DNA from: Streptomyces albogriseolus | GTDB taxonomy: Bacteria; Actinomycetota; Actinomycetes; Streptomycetales; Streptomycetaceae | Assembly: GCA_014650475.1 (NCBI GenBank) | Contig: BMVA01000004.1 | Span: 124,001 to 188,000 of the forward strand | Direction: 5' to 3' | DNA: 64,000 bases | Shown here: positions 7,136-14,648 of the stretch, in pieces | Position numbering within the stretch: the first letter of the stretch is position 1 | How the letters are laid out: every line of letters starts with the position of its first letter | The notes under the pieces: model-generated | The model's database searches: none | Told to the model about the DNA's origin: nothing | Seen by the model: the letters and a program-made list of their open reading frames with translations, nothing else | Position numbers and translations under genes: made by a program

Positions 7136-8020
7136 ATGCACGTACTCCCCCTCGTCTCCCGCCTCGGGAGACGCACGGCCACCGCGCTCGGCGTCCTCGG
7201 CGCCGCCCTCGCGCTCACGGCCACGTCCGCCGCCGGCGCGGGCGCCGCACCGCAGCCCGACCCGCAGCCCCTCACCATCAAGCCCGGCCAGGCCTACATG
7301 GGCGTCGGCGCCCGCATCCACGAGGGCGTCCCCGCCGCCGAGGAGCCGTCGCGCGGGCTGCTCGCGCCCACCGACGGCGTGCAGGGCATCGACGTCTCGC
7401 ACTGGCAGGGCAGCATCAACTGGACCTCCGTACGCAACGCGGGCATCCAGTTCGCCTGGATCAAGGCGACCGAGGGCACCACCTACAAGGACGACCGCTT
7501 CAACACCAACTACGTCGCCGCGTACAACGCGGGCGTGATCCGCGGCGCGTACCACTTCGCGCTCCCCAACGCCTCCAGCGGGGCGACGCAGGCGGCCTAC
7601 TTCGCCGGCAACGGCGGCGCCTGGTCGCGCGACAACCTCACGCTGCCCGGCGTGCTGGACATCGAGCACAACCCGTACGGGGCGATGTGCTACGGCCTGT
7701 CCACCACGCAGATGCGCACGTGGATCAACGACTTCTACACCGCCTACAAGGCGCGCACGGGCCGGGACGTCGTCATCTACACGACGGCGAGCTGGTGGAA
7801 CACCTGCACCGGAAGCTGGACCGGCATGTCGACCAAGAGCCCGCTGTGGGTGGCGCACTGGACCACCGCCTCGTCGCCGACCATCCCCGCCGGCTTCCCC
7901 ACCTGGACGGTGTGGCAGTACACCTCGACCGGATCGGTCTCCGGCGTCTCGGGCAACGTGGACCGCAACAAGTTCAACGGGTCCCGCGACCGGCTCCTGG
8001 CCCTCGCCAACAACACGTGA
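7136..8020 (+). CDS. Secreted GH25 muramidase (lysozyme)
   Basis: A 294-residue secreted enzyme. A Sec-type signal peptide (basic RLGRR, hydrophobic core to about residue 32, then Ala-rich cleavage region near 37) precedes a linker and a GH25 domain from about 83 to the end: GIDVSHWQGSINW, FAWIKATEG, GAYHFALP, and LDIEHNP with catalytic Asp175 and Glu177. It cleaves MurNAc-GlcNAc bonds of peptidoglycan outside the cell. There is no wall-binding domain. ATG 7136 has a perfect AGGAGG 7 nt upstream. A DasR-like site precedes it, a hairpin terminator follows it (8054-8088), and an amidase gene comes next. Confidence 0.93.
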   Translation: MHVLPLVSRLGRRTATALGVLGAALALTATSAAGAGAAPQPDPQPLTIKPGQAYMGVGARIHEGVPAAEEPSRGLLAPTDGVQGIDVSHWQGSINWTSVRNAGIQFAWIKATEGTTYKDDRFNTNYVAAYNAGVIRGAYHFALPNASSGATQAAYFAGNGGAWSRDNLTLPGVLDIEHNPYGAMCYGLSTTQMRTWINDFYTAYKARTGRDVVIYTTASWWNTCTGSWTGMSTKSPLWVAHWTTASSPTIPAGFPTWTVWQYTSTGSVSGVSGNVDRNKFNGSRDRLLALANNT

Positions 8021-8053
8021 CGCACTGACAGGCCCGTACGCACGCGGCCACGC

Positions 8054-8088
8054 GGAGGGGCCGGACGTCCTCGGACGCCGGCCCCTCC
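8054..8088 (+). terminator. Hairpin after the muramidase gene
   Basis: GGAGGGGCCGG (8054-8064) pairs with CCGGCCCCTCC (8078-8088); the CGTCC/GGACG bases inside extend the stem with one bulge. It is followed by a C/T-rich run, 34 nt after the muramidase stop. Confidence 0.7.
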
Positions 8089-8126
8089 CCGCTTTCCCCC
8101 CACACCCCCTCTCCCGAGGAGTGATT

Positions 8127-8777
8127 GTGCATCCCAGCAACCGCTTCCGCCGCCGTCTCCTGCTCGCCGGCGCGGCCGGGCTCGCCGCCGGCGCCGTGCC
8201 GGGTGTCGCGCACGCGCGCGGCGCCGCCGTGCAGCCGGACATCGACGGCACGAAGGTCTGGGGCGCCCGGCCCCCGCAGGGGACCGTCAGCGTCCTGCAG
8301 TACCGCCCCAGCCGGATCGTGGTCCACCACACCGTGTCCGCCAACTCGACCGACTACTCCCGCGCCCAGGCGCACTCCCACGCCCACTGGGTGCAGGACC
8401 TGCACATGGACGACAACGGGTGGGTGGACACCGGCTACCACTTCCTGGTGAGCCGCGGCGGCTGGATCACCGAGGGCCGCACCGGCAGCCTCACGGCGCT
8501 CACCGGCGGACGGACCTTCGTGCTCGGCGCCCATACCTCCGGGCAGAACACCCAGGCCCTCGGCATCGCCTGCGAGGGCGCATACCACGCGGGCGCGCAG
8601 CCGCCGCAGGCGCAGTGGGAGGTCCTGGTGACGCTGTGCGCGTACGCCTGCGACCAGTACGGGATCGCGTCCACGCAGATCTACGGGCACAAGGACTACG
8701 GCACGACCCAGTGCCCGGGCGTCTACCACGACATGCTGCCGCAGCTGCGCGCGGAGGTGGCGGCGGCCCGGTCCTGA
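8127..8777 (+). CDS. Secreted N-acetylmuramoyl-L-alanine amidase (PGRP/Amidase_2 type)
   Basis: A 216-residue exported amidase. The N-terminus NRFRRRLLLAGAAGLAAG followed by VAHA looks like a Tat signal (R-R-R-L-L-L). The catalytic domain has the T7-lysozyme/PGRP zinc ligands: His67 in RIVVHHTVS, His188 in YGHKDYG and Cys196 in QCPGV, plus YHFLV and the Gly-x-His-x-Lys strand. It cuts the amide between MurNAc and L-Ala. GTG 8127 is preferred over GTG 8121, because GAGGAG occupies 8116-8121. Placement after a muramidase gives two complementary wall-cutting activities. Its stop codon lies inside a long hairpin shared with the convergent permease gene. Confidence 0.92.
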   Translation: MHPSNRFRRRLLLAGAAGLAAGAVPGVAHARGAAVQPDIDGTKVWGARPPQGTVSVLQYRPSRIVVHHTVSANSTDYSRAQAHSHAHWVQDLHMDDNGWVDTGYHFLVSRGGWITEGRTGSLTALTGGRTFVLGAHTSGQNTQALGIACEGAYHAGAQPPQAQWEVLVTLCAYACDQYGIASTQIYGHKDYGTTQCPGVYHDMLPQLRAEVAAARS

Positions 8778-8788
8778 CCGGGCCGCCG
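8761..8788. terminator. Bidirectional terminator between convergent genes
   Basis: A perfect 12-bp stem, CGGCGGCCCGGT (8761-8772) with ACCGGGCCGCCG (8777-8788) and a CCTG loop. It overlaps the amidase stop and sits 6 bp from the end of the permease gene on the other strand, so it can serve both. Confidence 0.8.
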
Positions 8789-8793
8789 GACCG

Positions 8794-10185
8794 TCAGGAG
8801 GCCGCCGGCGCCTTTCCCGTGGGGGCGGCGAGATCCTCGCCCGTCTCCATCGGGTGGGTGACGTCGGCGGCCTCGCGGCCGCCCCGGCCCAGGTGGTTGA
8901 AGACGAGGTTCAGCAGGACCGCGACCACGCAGCCGGTGGAGATGCCGGAGTCCAGGACGATACGGGCCGTCTCCGGGAAGGCGTGGTAGAACTCGGGCGC
9001 GCTGATCGGGATGCCGCCGACCGCGAGCGACACGGCGACGACGAGGACGTTGTTGTCCTTGTCCAGGCCCGCCTTGGCGAGGGTCTGGATGCCGCTGGCG
9101 GCGACCGACCCGAAGAGCACCACCCCGGCGCCGCCGAGCACCGGGCGCGGCACGACGGCGATCAGCGAGGCGGCGACCGGACACAGGCCCATGAGGACGA
9201 GGAAGCCGCCGCCGGTGGCGACGACGAACCGGCTGCGGATCCGCGTCATCGCGACGAGCCCGATGTTCTGGGCGAACGCGCTGCACATGAAGCCGTTGAA
9301 CAGCGGGGCGATCGCCGAGCCGAGGGTGTCGGCGCGCAGCCCGGCCGCGATGGTCCTCTCGTCCGCCGGACGTTCGACGATCTCGCCGAGGGCCAGCATG
9401 TCGGCGGTCGACTCGGTCATCGACACGACCATCACCACGCACAGCGAGAGGATCGCGGCGAGCTGGAACTGCGGGGCGCCGAAGTGGAACGGCGTGGGGA
9501 AGCCGATCAGGTCCGCGTCGGCGACCGGGGAGAAGTCGGTGACGCCGAACGGGACGGCGATCAGGGTGCCGGCGACCATGCCGAGCAGCACGGCGATCTG
9601 CTTGACGAAGCCGCGGGTGAAGCGGCGCAGCAGCAGCACGACGAGCAGCGTGACCGCGGCGAGGCCCAGGTTGACGGCCGAGCCGTAGTCGTCCGCGTCG
9701 GGGCTCGCTCCCTGCGCCCAGCCGAAGGCGACGGGCAGCAGGGAGACGCCTATCAGGGTGATGACGGTGCCGGTGACCACGGGCGGGAAGAAGCGGACCG
9801 CCTTGCTGAAGAAGGGCGCGGCGAGGAAGCCGAGCAGCCCGGCGACGATGACCGCGCCGAAGATGACCGGCAGGGCGTCCTTCTTGTCGTCGGTGGAGGC
9901 GACGATGGCGGTCATGGGGGCGACGCCGGCGAAGGTGACGCCGTTGACGAACGGCAGCCGGGCGCCGATCTTCCAGACGCCGACGGTCTGGAGGAACGTG
10001 GCGAGGCCCGCGGTGAACAGGCAGGCGCCGGTGAGGAAGGTCAGTTCGGCGGAGGTGAGACCGACGGCCGCGCCGACGATCAGGGGCGGGGCGACGACGC
10101 CCGCGTACATGGCGGCCACGTGCTGCAGGCCGGTCGTCGCCATCTTCGGCGCGGGCAGTTTCTCGTCTACGGGATGGTCGGCCAC
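8794..10185 (-). CDS. NCS2 purine permease, urate/xanthine type
   Basis: A 463-residue membrane protein with about 12-14 hydrophobic segments. It carries the NCS2 signature QNIGLVAMTRIRSR and a conserved Ser-Met-Thr-Glu-Ser-Thr-x-Asp segment with the substrate-binding Glu; the N-terminal half has a GLQH(V)AAMYAG start, as in PucJ/UacT/UapA-type urate and xanthine carriers. It would import urate or xanthine with protons or cations. It lies downstream of the 8-oxoguanine deaminase gene on the same strand, separated by a strong hairpin, and belongs to the urate-catabolism region. Confidence 0.9.
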   Translation of the reverse strand: MADHPVDEKLPAPKMATTGLQHVAAMYAGVVAPPLIVGAAVGLTSAELTFLTGACLFTAGLATFLQTVGVWKIGARLPFVNGVTFAGVAPMTAIVASTDDKKDALPVIFGAVIVAGLLGFLAAPFFSKAVRFFPPVVTGTVITLIGVSLLPVAFGWAQGASPDADDYGSAVNLGLAAVTLLVVLLLRRFTRGFVKQIAVLLGMVAGTLIAVPFGVTDFSPVADADLIGFPTPFHFGAPQFQLAAILSLCVVMVVSMTESTADMLALGEIVERPADERTIAAGLRADTLGSAIAPLFNGFMCSAFAQNIGLVAMTRIRSRFVVATGGGFLVLMGLCPVAASLIAVVPRPVLGGAGVVLFGSVAASGIQTLAKAGLDKDNNVLVVAVSLAVGGIPISAPEFYHAFPETARIVLDSGISTGCVVAVLLNLVFNHLGRGGREAADVTHPMETGEDLAAPTGKAPAAS

Positions 10186-10334
10186 TGCGGTGTTCCTCCG
10201 GTCGGTTGCACGCCGGGGCCGGCGTGGTTGTCAGGGAGGTGCGGGCGGGCGTGGGGTACCTCCCGCTCGAGTGCGGCCGAGCGTGGGGAGGGAGGGTGAC
10301 GTCCGGTGGTGGAGCGGGGGTGCGTGCCGTTCCC

Positions 10335-10429
10335 GGGGCGCGCCTGGGCGCGCCCCGAGACGGCCTCCGCGGATCCCGTACGGGGTCCGCGGTCTCCGGG
10401 CCGGGAGCCGTCCCTCCCGGCCCGGAGAC
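10335..10429 (-). terminator. Cluster of GC-rich hairpins before the permease gene
   Basis: Three stems lie in the gap between the deaminase stop and the permease start. A perfect 16-bp stem pairs 10392-10407 with 10414-10429 (loop CCGTCC). A near-perfect stem pairs 10367-10377 with 10382-10392. A perfect 10-bp stem pairs 10335-10344 with 10347-10356. The first sits 10 bp after the deaminase stop and is the likely terminator; the others may form alternative folds or help anti-termination. Nothing else is seen in 10186-10438. Confidence 0.6.
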
Positions 10430-10438
10430 GTGCGGGGG

Positions 10439-11818
10439 TCAGACCTGGCCGGCGATCCGGGCGAGGCGCCGCGCCTCGGCGCGGGTGGTGCGGGCGACGG
10501 CGTCCTCGTCGGCGGTGAGCAGCCGGCCGTTCTCGACGATCTGACGGCCGTTCACGAAGGACGCGGTGACCGGGGCGGCGGCGCCGAACACCAGGGCGGT
10601 GACCGGGTCGGCGATGGAGGCGTGGGCGAGGGTGTCCATCCGCCAGAGCACCAGGTCGGCGAGCTTGCCCGGCTCCAGGGAGCCGATCTCGTCCGCCCGG
10701 CCCAGCACGCGCGCGCCGCCGTGGGTGCCGAGGCGCAGTGCCTGGCGTGCCGTCAGGGCCTTCTCGCGGTGGGCGCCGAGGCGGTTGATCAGCAGGGCGT
10801 TGCGCAGTTCGGTGTGGAGCTCGCCGGACTCGTTGGAGGCGGTGCCGTCCACGCCGAGGCCGACGGGGACGCCGGCCGCGAGCATGTCGGGGACGCGGGC
10901 GATGCCGGCGGCGAGGCGGGCGTTGGAGGACGGGCAGTGGGCGACGCCGGTGCCGGTGCGGGCGAAGGCGGCGATGTCGGAGTCGTTCATGTGGACGCAG
11001 TGCGCCATCCACACGTCCTCGCCGAGCCAGCCGGTGGACGCGAAGTAGTCGGTCGGGCCCATGCCGAACAGCTCGTGGCAGAACTTCTCCTCCTCCACGG
11101 TCTCCGAGCCGTGGGTGTGCAGCCGTACGCCGAGGCGTCGGGCCAACTCGGCGCCCTGACGCATGAGTTCGGTGGAGACGGAGAACGGGGAGCAGGGGGC
11201 GACGGCGATCTGGGTCATCGCGCCGGGCGAGGTGTCGTGGTGGCGGCGCACCGTCTCCTCGGTGGCGGCGAGCGCGTCGTCGAGGGTCTCCACCGCGAAG
11301 TCCGGGGGGAGCCCGCCGTCCGACTCGCCGCGGTCCATGGAGCCGCGGGCGAGGGTGAAGCGGACGCCCATGTCGCGGGCGGCGGTGATGATCGCCTCGG
11401 ACAGGTCGCCGGAGCCCCGCGGGAAGACGTAGTGGTGGTCCATGGCGGTGGTGACGCCGCCGCGGGCCATCATGGCGAGGGACCCCTGGGCCGCCGCGTG
11501 CACCATCGCCTCGTCGATGCGCGCCCAGGTCGGGTAGAGCGCGACGAGCCAGTCGAAGAGGTTGTGGTCGGTGGCCAGGCCCCGGGTGAGCCACTGGTAG
11601 AAGTGGTGGTGGGTGTTGACCAGGCCGGGGGTCGCGAGATGGCCGGTGGCGTCGATCCGGCGGGTGACGTTCTCCAGGCCCTCGGGGGCCGGTCCGGGGC
11701 CGAGCGACTCGATGCGGTCGCCTGCGAGGACGAGGTGTCCGGTGGCGTACTCGGTGTCCGCCACGTCGACGGTGGCGATCGCGCAGTTCTCGATGACGGT
11801 GCGCCGGTCTGCTGCCAT
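10439..11818 (-). CDS. 8-oxoguanine deaminase (amidohydrolase)
   Basis: A 459-residue member of the metal-dependent amidohydrolases close to 8-oxoguanine and cytosine/guanine deaminases. Visible motifs: the H-x-H metal site in GLVNTHHHFYQW (His70 and His72), LHTHGSETVEEE with metal His and catalytic Glu, WMAHCVH, AHCPSSNARL, and GLGVDGTASNES with the metal Asp. The C-terminal GSLEPGKLADLVLW strand is typical. Deamination of 8-oxoguanine gives urate, the substrate of the urate oxidase gene just upstream. ATG 11818 is chosen because CAAGGA lies 7 nt upstream; an in-frame extension upstream lacks a good site. A closely related deaminase specificity cannot be excluded. Confidence 0.82.
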   Translation of the reverse strand: MAADRRTVIENCAIATVDVADTEYATGHLVLAGDRIESLGPGPAPEGLENVTRRIDATGHLATPGLVNTHHHFYQWLTRGLATDHNLFDWLVALYPTWARIDEAMVHAAAQGSLAMMARGGVTTAMDHHYVFPRGSGDLSEAIITAARDMGVRFTLARGSMDRGESDGGLPPDFAVETLDDALAATEETVRRHHDTSPGAMTQIAVAPCSPFSVSTELMRQGAELARRLGVRLHTHGSETVEEEKFCHELFGMGPTDYFASTGWLGEDVWMAHCVHMNDSDIAAFARTGTGVAHCPSSNARLAAGIARVPDMLAAGVPVGLGVDGTASNESGELHTELRNALLINRLGAHREKALTARQALRLGTHGGARVLGRADEIGSLEPGKLADLVLWRMDTLAHASIADPVTALVFGAAAPVTASFVNGRQIVENGRLLTADEDAVARTTRAEARRLARIAGQV

Positions 11819-11936
11819 GGTGCGTCCTTGTCGCGTACGGGGAGGAGGGCACGGCAGGACCCTGGGGTTTGAGTGCCGTGGCCGGGCGGGTGCGGGGCCC
11901 GGGTACCCGGCCACGGGTGCCGATGTGGGGGTGCGG

Positions 11937-12842
11937 TCAGAGGTTGGTGAGGTCCACCGGGATCCGTGCCTCGCAGCCGTCGCGCAGGACCGTGGCCTCG
12001 ATCAGGCCGTAGGGGCGGTCGGCGGCGAAGTACACCGCTCCGTCGGGGGTGTCGTTCTTCAGGCCGAACGGCTCCAGGTCGACCAGGAAGTGGTGGCTGT
12101 TGGGGAGGGAGAAGCGGATCTCGTCGACCTCGGCGCACTCCTCGATGACGCGGGAGCCCATCTGGTAGAGCGTCTGCTGGAGCGAGAGGGAGTAGGTCTC
12201 GGCGAAGGCCCGCAGCATGTGCTGCTTGACCTGGGCGTACGAGGTGTCCCAGTCGGGCGTCGGCTGCGCGTCGTCGGTCCAGTTGAACCGCCAGCGGGAG
12301 GAGACCGAGGTGGCGAGGATCCGGTCGTGGGCCTCCTTCAGCGTGGTGTAGCGGTCCTTGACGTAGCCCCAGAACTCCGAGTCGGTGGAGTTCATGACGG
12401 TGAGGTCCTTCAGACCGGAGACGACCTCCCAGCTCTCGCCGTCGTAGGTGACCTGGGTGAGCCGGGTCTCCTGGCCCGTGCGGACGAAGGAGTGTTTGGC
12501 CTCGCCGGACGTCTCGATGCGCTCCCAGGCGTACTCCTCGATGCGTATGCGCGCCCGGTGGATGGGCTCCTGCGAGGTGACGAAGTGGCGGGCGAGGTGG
12601 ATGCCGAACTGCTCGGCGGACTCGATGCCGTGCTCCTTGGCGAAGGCGAACACCGTGTTCTTGGTGGTGTCGGTCGGCAGGACGTTCGCGTTGGAGCCGT
12701 TGTAGTGGACGTCGTCCATGTCGCCGGACAGGGCGACGGAGACGTTGAGGTCCTTGATGTGGTGGGTGGCGCCGTCCCGCGTGATCTTGACGACTCGGTT
12801 CTCGGCCTTGCCGTACTGGTTCTGTCCCAGGATCGTGGGCAT
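11937..12842 (-). CDS. uox: Urate oxidase (factor-independent uricase)
   Basis: A 301-residue cofactor-free uricase. Catalytic elements are visible: Lys in YGKAENRVV, Thr in LPTDTTKNTVF, and His in LPNSHHFLVDLEPFGL. It oxidises urate to 5-hydroxyisourate with O2, releasing H2O2. Length and both T-fold repeats are normal; the C-terminus lacks an SKL-type signal, as expected for bacteria. It lies directly after uraH (5-bp gap) and upstream of the 8-oxoguanine deaminase gene, so uraD-uraH-uox-deaminase reads as one operon. The start ATG at 12842 has AGGGAG 9 nt upstream. Confidence 0.96.
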   Translation of the reverse strand: MPTILGQNQYGKAENRVVKITRDGATHHIKDLNVSVALSGDMDDVHYNGSNANVLPTDTTKNTVFAFAKEHGIESAEQFGIHLARHFVTSQEPIHRARIRIEEYAWERIETSGEAKHSFVRTGQETRLTQVTYDGESWEVVSGLKDLTVMNSTDSEFWGYVKDRYTTLKEAHDRILATSVSSRWRFNWTDDAQPTPDWDTSYAQVKQHMLRAFAETYSLSLQQTLYQMGSRVIEECAEVDEIRFSLPNSHHFLVDLEPFGLKNDTPDGAVYFAADRPYGLIEATVLRDGCEARIPVDLTNL

Positions 12843-12847
12843 GGGTG

Positions 12848-13240
12848 TCAGCTCCCTCGGTAAACGGAGTAGCCGAACGGGTTGAGCAGCAGCGGTACGT
12901 GGTAGTGCTCGCCGGCCGTGACGGCGAAGGTGATCGCCACCTCGGGGAAGAACACGGCACCGCTGTCCCGATGCGCGGGGGCGTCCTGCTGAGCCTCGGC
13001 CTTCTTCTTCAGGAAGTACGGCTCCACCTCGAAGTCGAGCCGTACCTGGGTGGTTCCCTCCGGCAGGGCCGGCAGGTCCTTGCACCGCCCGTCCGCGTCG
13101 GTCGCGGACCCGCCGAGCTCCTGCCAGGCGGCGTGCCGGCCGGGGCGGGCGGAGAGGTGCACGGCGACGCCCTCGGCGGGGCGGCCCGCGCTGGTGTCCA
13201 GGATGTGCGTGGACACGGAGGCGGTGGTGTCGGTGCTCAT
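12848..13240 (-). CDS. uraH: 5-hydroxyisourate hydrolase (transthyretin-like)
   Basis: A 130-residue transthyretin-related protein. It starts with VSTHILDTSAGRPAEGVAVHL, which carries the conserved active-site His of THILD, and ends with the diagnostic Tyr-Arg-Gly-Ser tetrapeptide (YSVYRGS). HYHVPLLLNPFGYS supplies the second conserved region. It hydrolyses HIU to OHCU. It is 6 bp from uraD and 5 bp from uox. A short insertion (FLKKKAEAQQDAPAHRDSG) between strands is more Lys/Gln rich than usual but leaves the core intact. Confidence 0.96.
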   Translation of the reverse strand: MSTDTTASVSTHILDTSAGRPAEGVAVHLSARPGRHAAWQELGGSATDADGRCKDLPALPEGTTQVRLDFEVEPYFLKKKAEAQQDAPAHRDSGAVFFPEVAITFAVTAGEHYHVPLLLNPFGYSVYRGS

Positions 13241-13246
13241 GCGACG

Positions 13247-13756
13247 TCAGTCCTCTTCGACGAGTCGGGTCAGCCGGATGCGGTTGATCTTCCCCAGTTC
13301 GGTGCGGACGATCTCGCGTTCCTTCTCCGGCGGGTTGCCGAGGCGCTCGCGCACGGCGTCGCGCATCTCCTCGGCGGTGCGGCCGGTGGCGCAGATCAGG
13401 AACACGTGGCCGAACCTCTCCTGGTAGGCGAGGTTCAGTTCCAGCATCTCGGCCCGCAGCTCGTCGGGGGCCCCGGCCATGCCGCGCTGCTCCCGCGCCG
13501 AGGTGGGGTCCCCCGGCCTGGGGCGGCCGATCGGCGGGTGCCCGGCCATCGCCTCGGCCAGGTCGGCCTCGGTGAGGGCGGCCATGGCGGCGTCGCTCGC
13601 GGCGTACAGCGCGTCGGGGTCCGCGTACGGGCGGGCGGCGAGCAGCCGCCGCGCCCAGGCGGTGGAGGCGCAGACCTCGAGGAGCGCGGTGTGCGCCGCC
13701 TGCTCCTCCAGGGCGTTGAACCGGGCCAGGCCCGGGGGCGTTGCTGTCGACGTCAC
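13247..13756 (-). CDS. uraD: OHCU decarboxylase
   Basis: A 169-residue 2-oxo-4-hydroxy-4-carboxy-5-ureidoimidazoline decarboxylase. Seen are FNALEEQAAHTALLEVC, the catalytic AGHPPIG with its His, the SAREQRG segment and NLAYQERFGHVFLICATGRT. It completes urate breakdown to S-allantoin. GTG 13756 is chosen over an upstream frame because GGAGG lies 5 nt before it, and the upstream in-frame text overlaps the promoter. First gene of the urate operon; a CAACA/TGTTG palindrome lies 78 bp upstream. Confidence 0.93.
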   Translation of the reverse strand: MTSTATPPGLARFNALEEQAAHTALLEVCASTAWARRLLAARPYADPDALYAASDAAMAALTEADLAEAMAGHPPIGRPRPGDPTSAREQRGMAGAPDELRAEMLELNLAYQERFGHVFLICATGRTAEEMRDAVRERLGNPPEKEREIVRTELGKINRIRLTRLVEED

Positions 13757-13833
13757 GTGAGCCTCCGTGGCCGCGAACGGCCGTGTGCTGCGAACGGGCG
13801 TGCCGACAGTGAACGCCGTCACGCCCCAGGCGT

Positions 13834-13846
13834 CAACAGTTTGTTG
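13834..13846. promoter_or_regulatory. Palindrome overlapping the likely urate-operon promoter
   Basis: CAACAGTTTGTTG has perfect 5-bp arms around GTT. Read on the minus strand, the -35-like TTGACG overlaps its end, and a weak -10-like TTCACT follows about 17 nt later. It is 78 bp before the uraD start, so it is a candidate operator for the urate operon. Confidence 0.45.
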
Positions 13847-13911
13847 AAAATTCCGTGTGACGTTCGGGTGCGGGGTCCGAACCGGGCTCGTGAGGGCGAC
13901 CGCGCCTCGGC

Positions 13912-14280
13912 TCAGGCGCCCTTCTCACGGTTGAGGTAGTTGTACACGGTGAAGCGGCTGACGCCGAGCGCGCTCGCCACGGTCTCCACGCCGTGCCGTA
14001 CGGCGAACGCCCCGCGCGCCTCCAGACTGCGCACGATCTCCTGCTTCGCCTTGCGGTCCAGCTCCGCGAGCGGCATGCCCCTGCGCCGCTCCAGCGCGGC
14101 CAGGATGTGGTCGAGGGAGTCCGCGAGCTGCGGCAGCCGTACGGCGACGGCGGCGGCGCCCTCCCAGGAGAGCACCACGTCGTCGGGGCCGGCCTCGTCC
14201 GGCGGGATCATCTCCCCGCCCATCGCGTCGACCAGCGGCTTCACGGCCGCGATGAAGGCGCCCTGGCCGGTCGCGCTCAC
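13912..14280 (-). CDS. Helix-turn-helix regulator in the purine locus
   Basis: A 122-residue protein. The C-terminal helix-turn-helix VETVASALGVSRFTVYNYLN (about 97-116) is Fis/DauR-like, preceded by a small alpha/beta part with SWEGAAAVAVRLPQLADSLDH that could sense a ligand. The N-terminal 35 residues (QGAFIAAVKPLVDAMGGE) resemble the YheO/DauR sensor start. It sits between uraD and the thiamine-binding-like gene, whose stop overlaps its start by 4 nt. Control of the local urate or glyoxylate genes is likely by position but not shown. Confidence 0.75.
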   Translation of the reverse strand: MSATGQGAFIAAVKPLVDAMGGEMIPPDEAGPDDVVLSWEGAAAVAVRLPQLADSLDHILAALERRRGMPLAELDRKAKQEIVRSLEARGAFAVRHGVETVASALGVSRFTVYNYLNREKGA

Positions 14281-14528
14281 CGGTCGCCCTCCTCGACCAC
14301 GTTGATCTGGAGGGAGACGCGGGTGGCGCCGGCGGCCAGGGTGCGGCGCAGCAGGGTGTCCACGGCGGCCAGCACCGCGTCGGCGCCGCCCTCGGCGGTG
14401 TTGCCGAAGGGCCCGACGTCCACCTCGTCCAGGCCGGCCGTCTCGATGACCTCACGCGCCACGACGGCGTGCCCGGGCGCCTCGTCGAGGTCGAAGGGCT
14501 CGGTCGTGAACTCCACTCGCAATCGCAC
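14277..14528 (-). CDS. Thiamine-binding-like small protein (MTH1187 family)
   Basis: An 83-residue ferredoxin-like fold candidate. It reads RLRVEFTTEPFDLDEAPGHA, then an amphipathic helix, VDVGPFGNTAEGGADAV, a second helix DTLLRRTLAAGATRVS and a final strand LQINVVEEG. This strand-helix-strand pattern with G-x-x-x-E-G matches the MTH1187/YkoF thiamine-binding family, which bind thiamine or the HMP moiety. The gene starts at GTG 14528, divergent from hyi, and overlaps the HTH gene. The nearby gcl product needs thiamine diphosphate, which makes the pairing suggestive. Confidence 0.6.
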   Translation of the reverse strand: MRLRVEFTTEPFDLDEAPGHAVVAREVIETAGLDEVDVGPFGNTAEGGADAVLAAVDTLLRRTLAAGATRVSLQINVVEEGDR

Positions 14529-14548
14529 GGGGCCAACCTACCGACCTC

Positions 14549-14578
14549 TTGACAGCCCTTCACCGGTACGGGCAGTCT
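14549..14578 (+). promoter_or_regulatory. Candidate promoter of hyi-glxR
   Basis: TTGACA at 14549-14554 and a weak -10-like CAGTCT at 14573-14578, 18 nt apart. The two operator-like repeats at 14578-14613 begin at the end of the -10, as they do just after the -10 at the gcl promoter. Confidence 0.45.
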
Positions 14579-14613
14579 TCCAACAAGCAGAAACTTAATT
14601 CCGCCATACGGAA
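14578..14613. promoter_or_regulatory. Two-site operator of hyi-glxR
   Basis: A weak site TTCCAACAAGCAGAA (14578-14592) and a strong palindromic site TTCCGCCATACGGAA (14599-14613), 21 bp apart start to start. The gcl promoter carries the same pair in the same order, orientation and spacing. This points to one repressor for both; an IclR-type AllR-like protein is a guess. Confidence 0.75.
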
Positions 14614-14648
14614 ATTCTACAGAACCAAGGAGAAGGGAGCGCGGCCCG

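Noticed and set aside
8854-10299. Plus-strand frame opposite the NCS2 permease
   Set aside because: Composition is Asp/Gly/Arg-rich with no structure; it mirrors the codon pattern of the permease gene.
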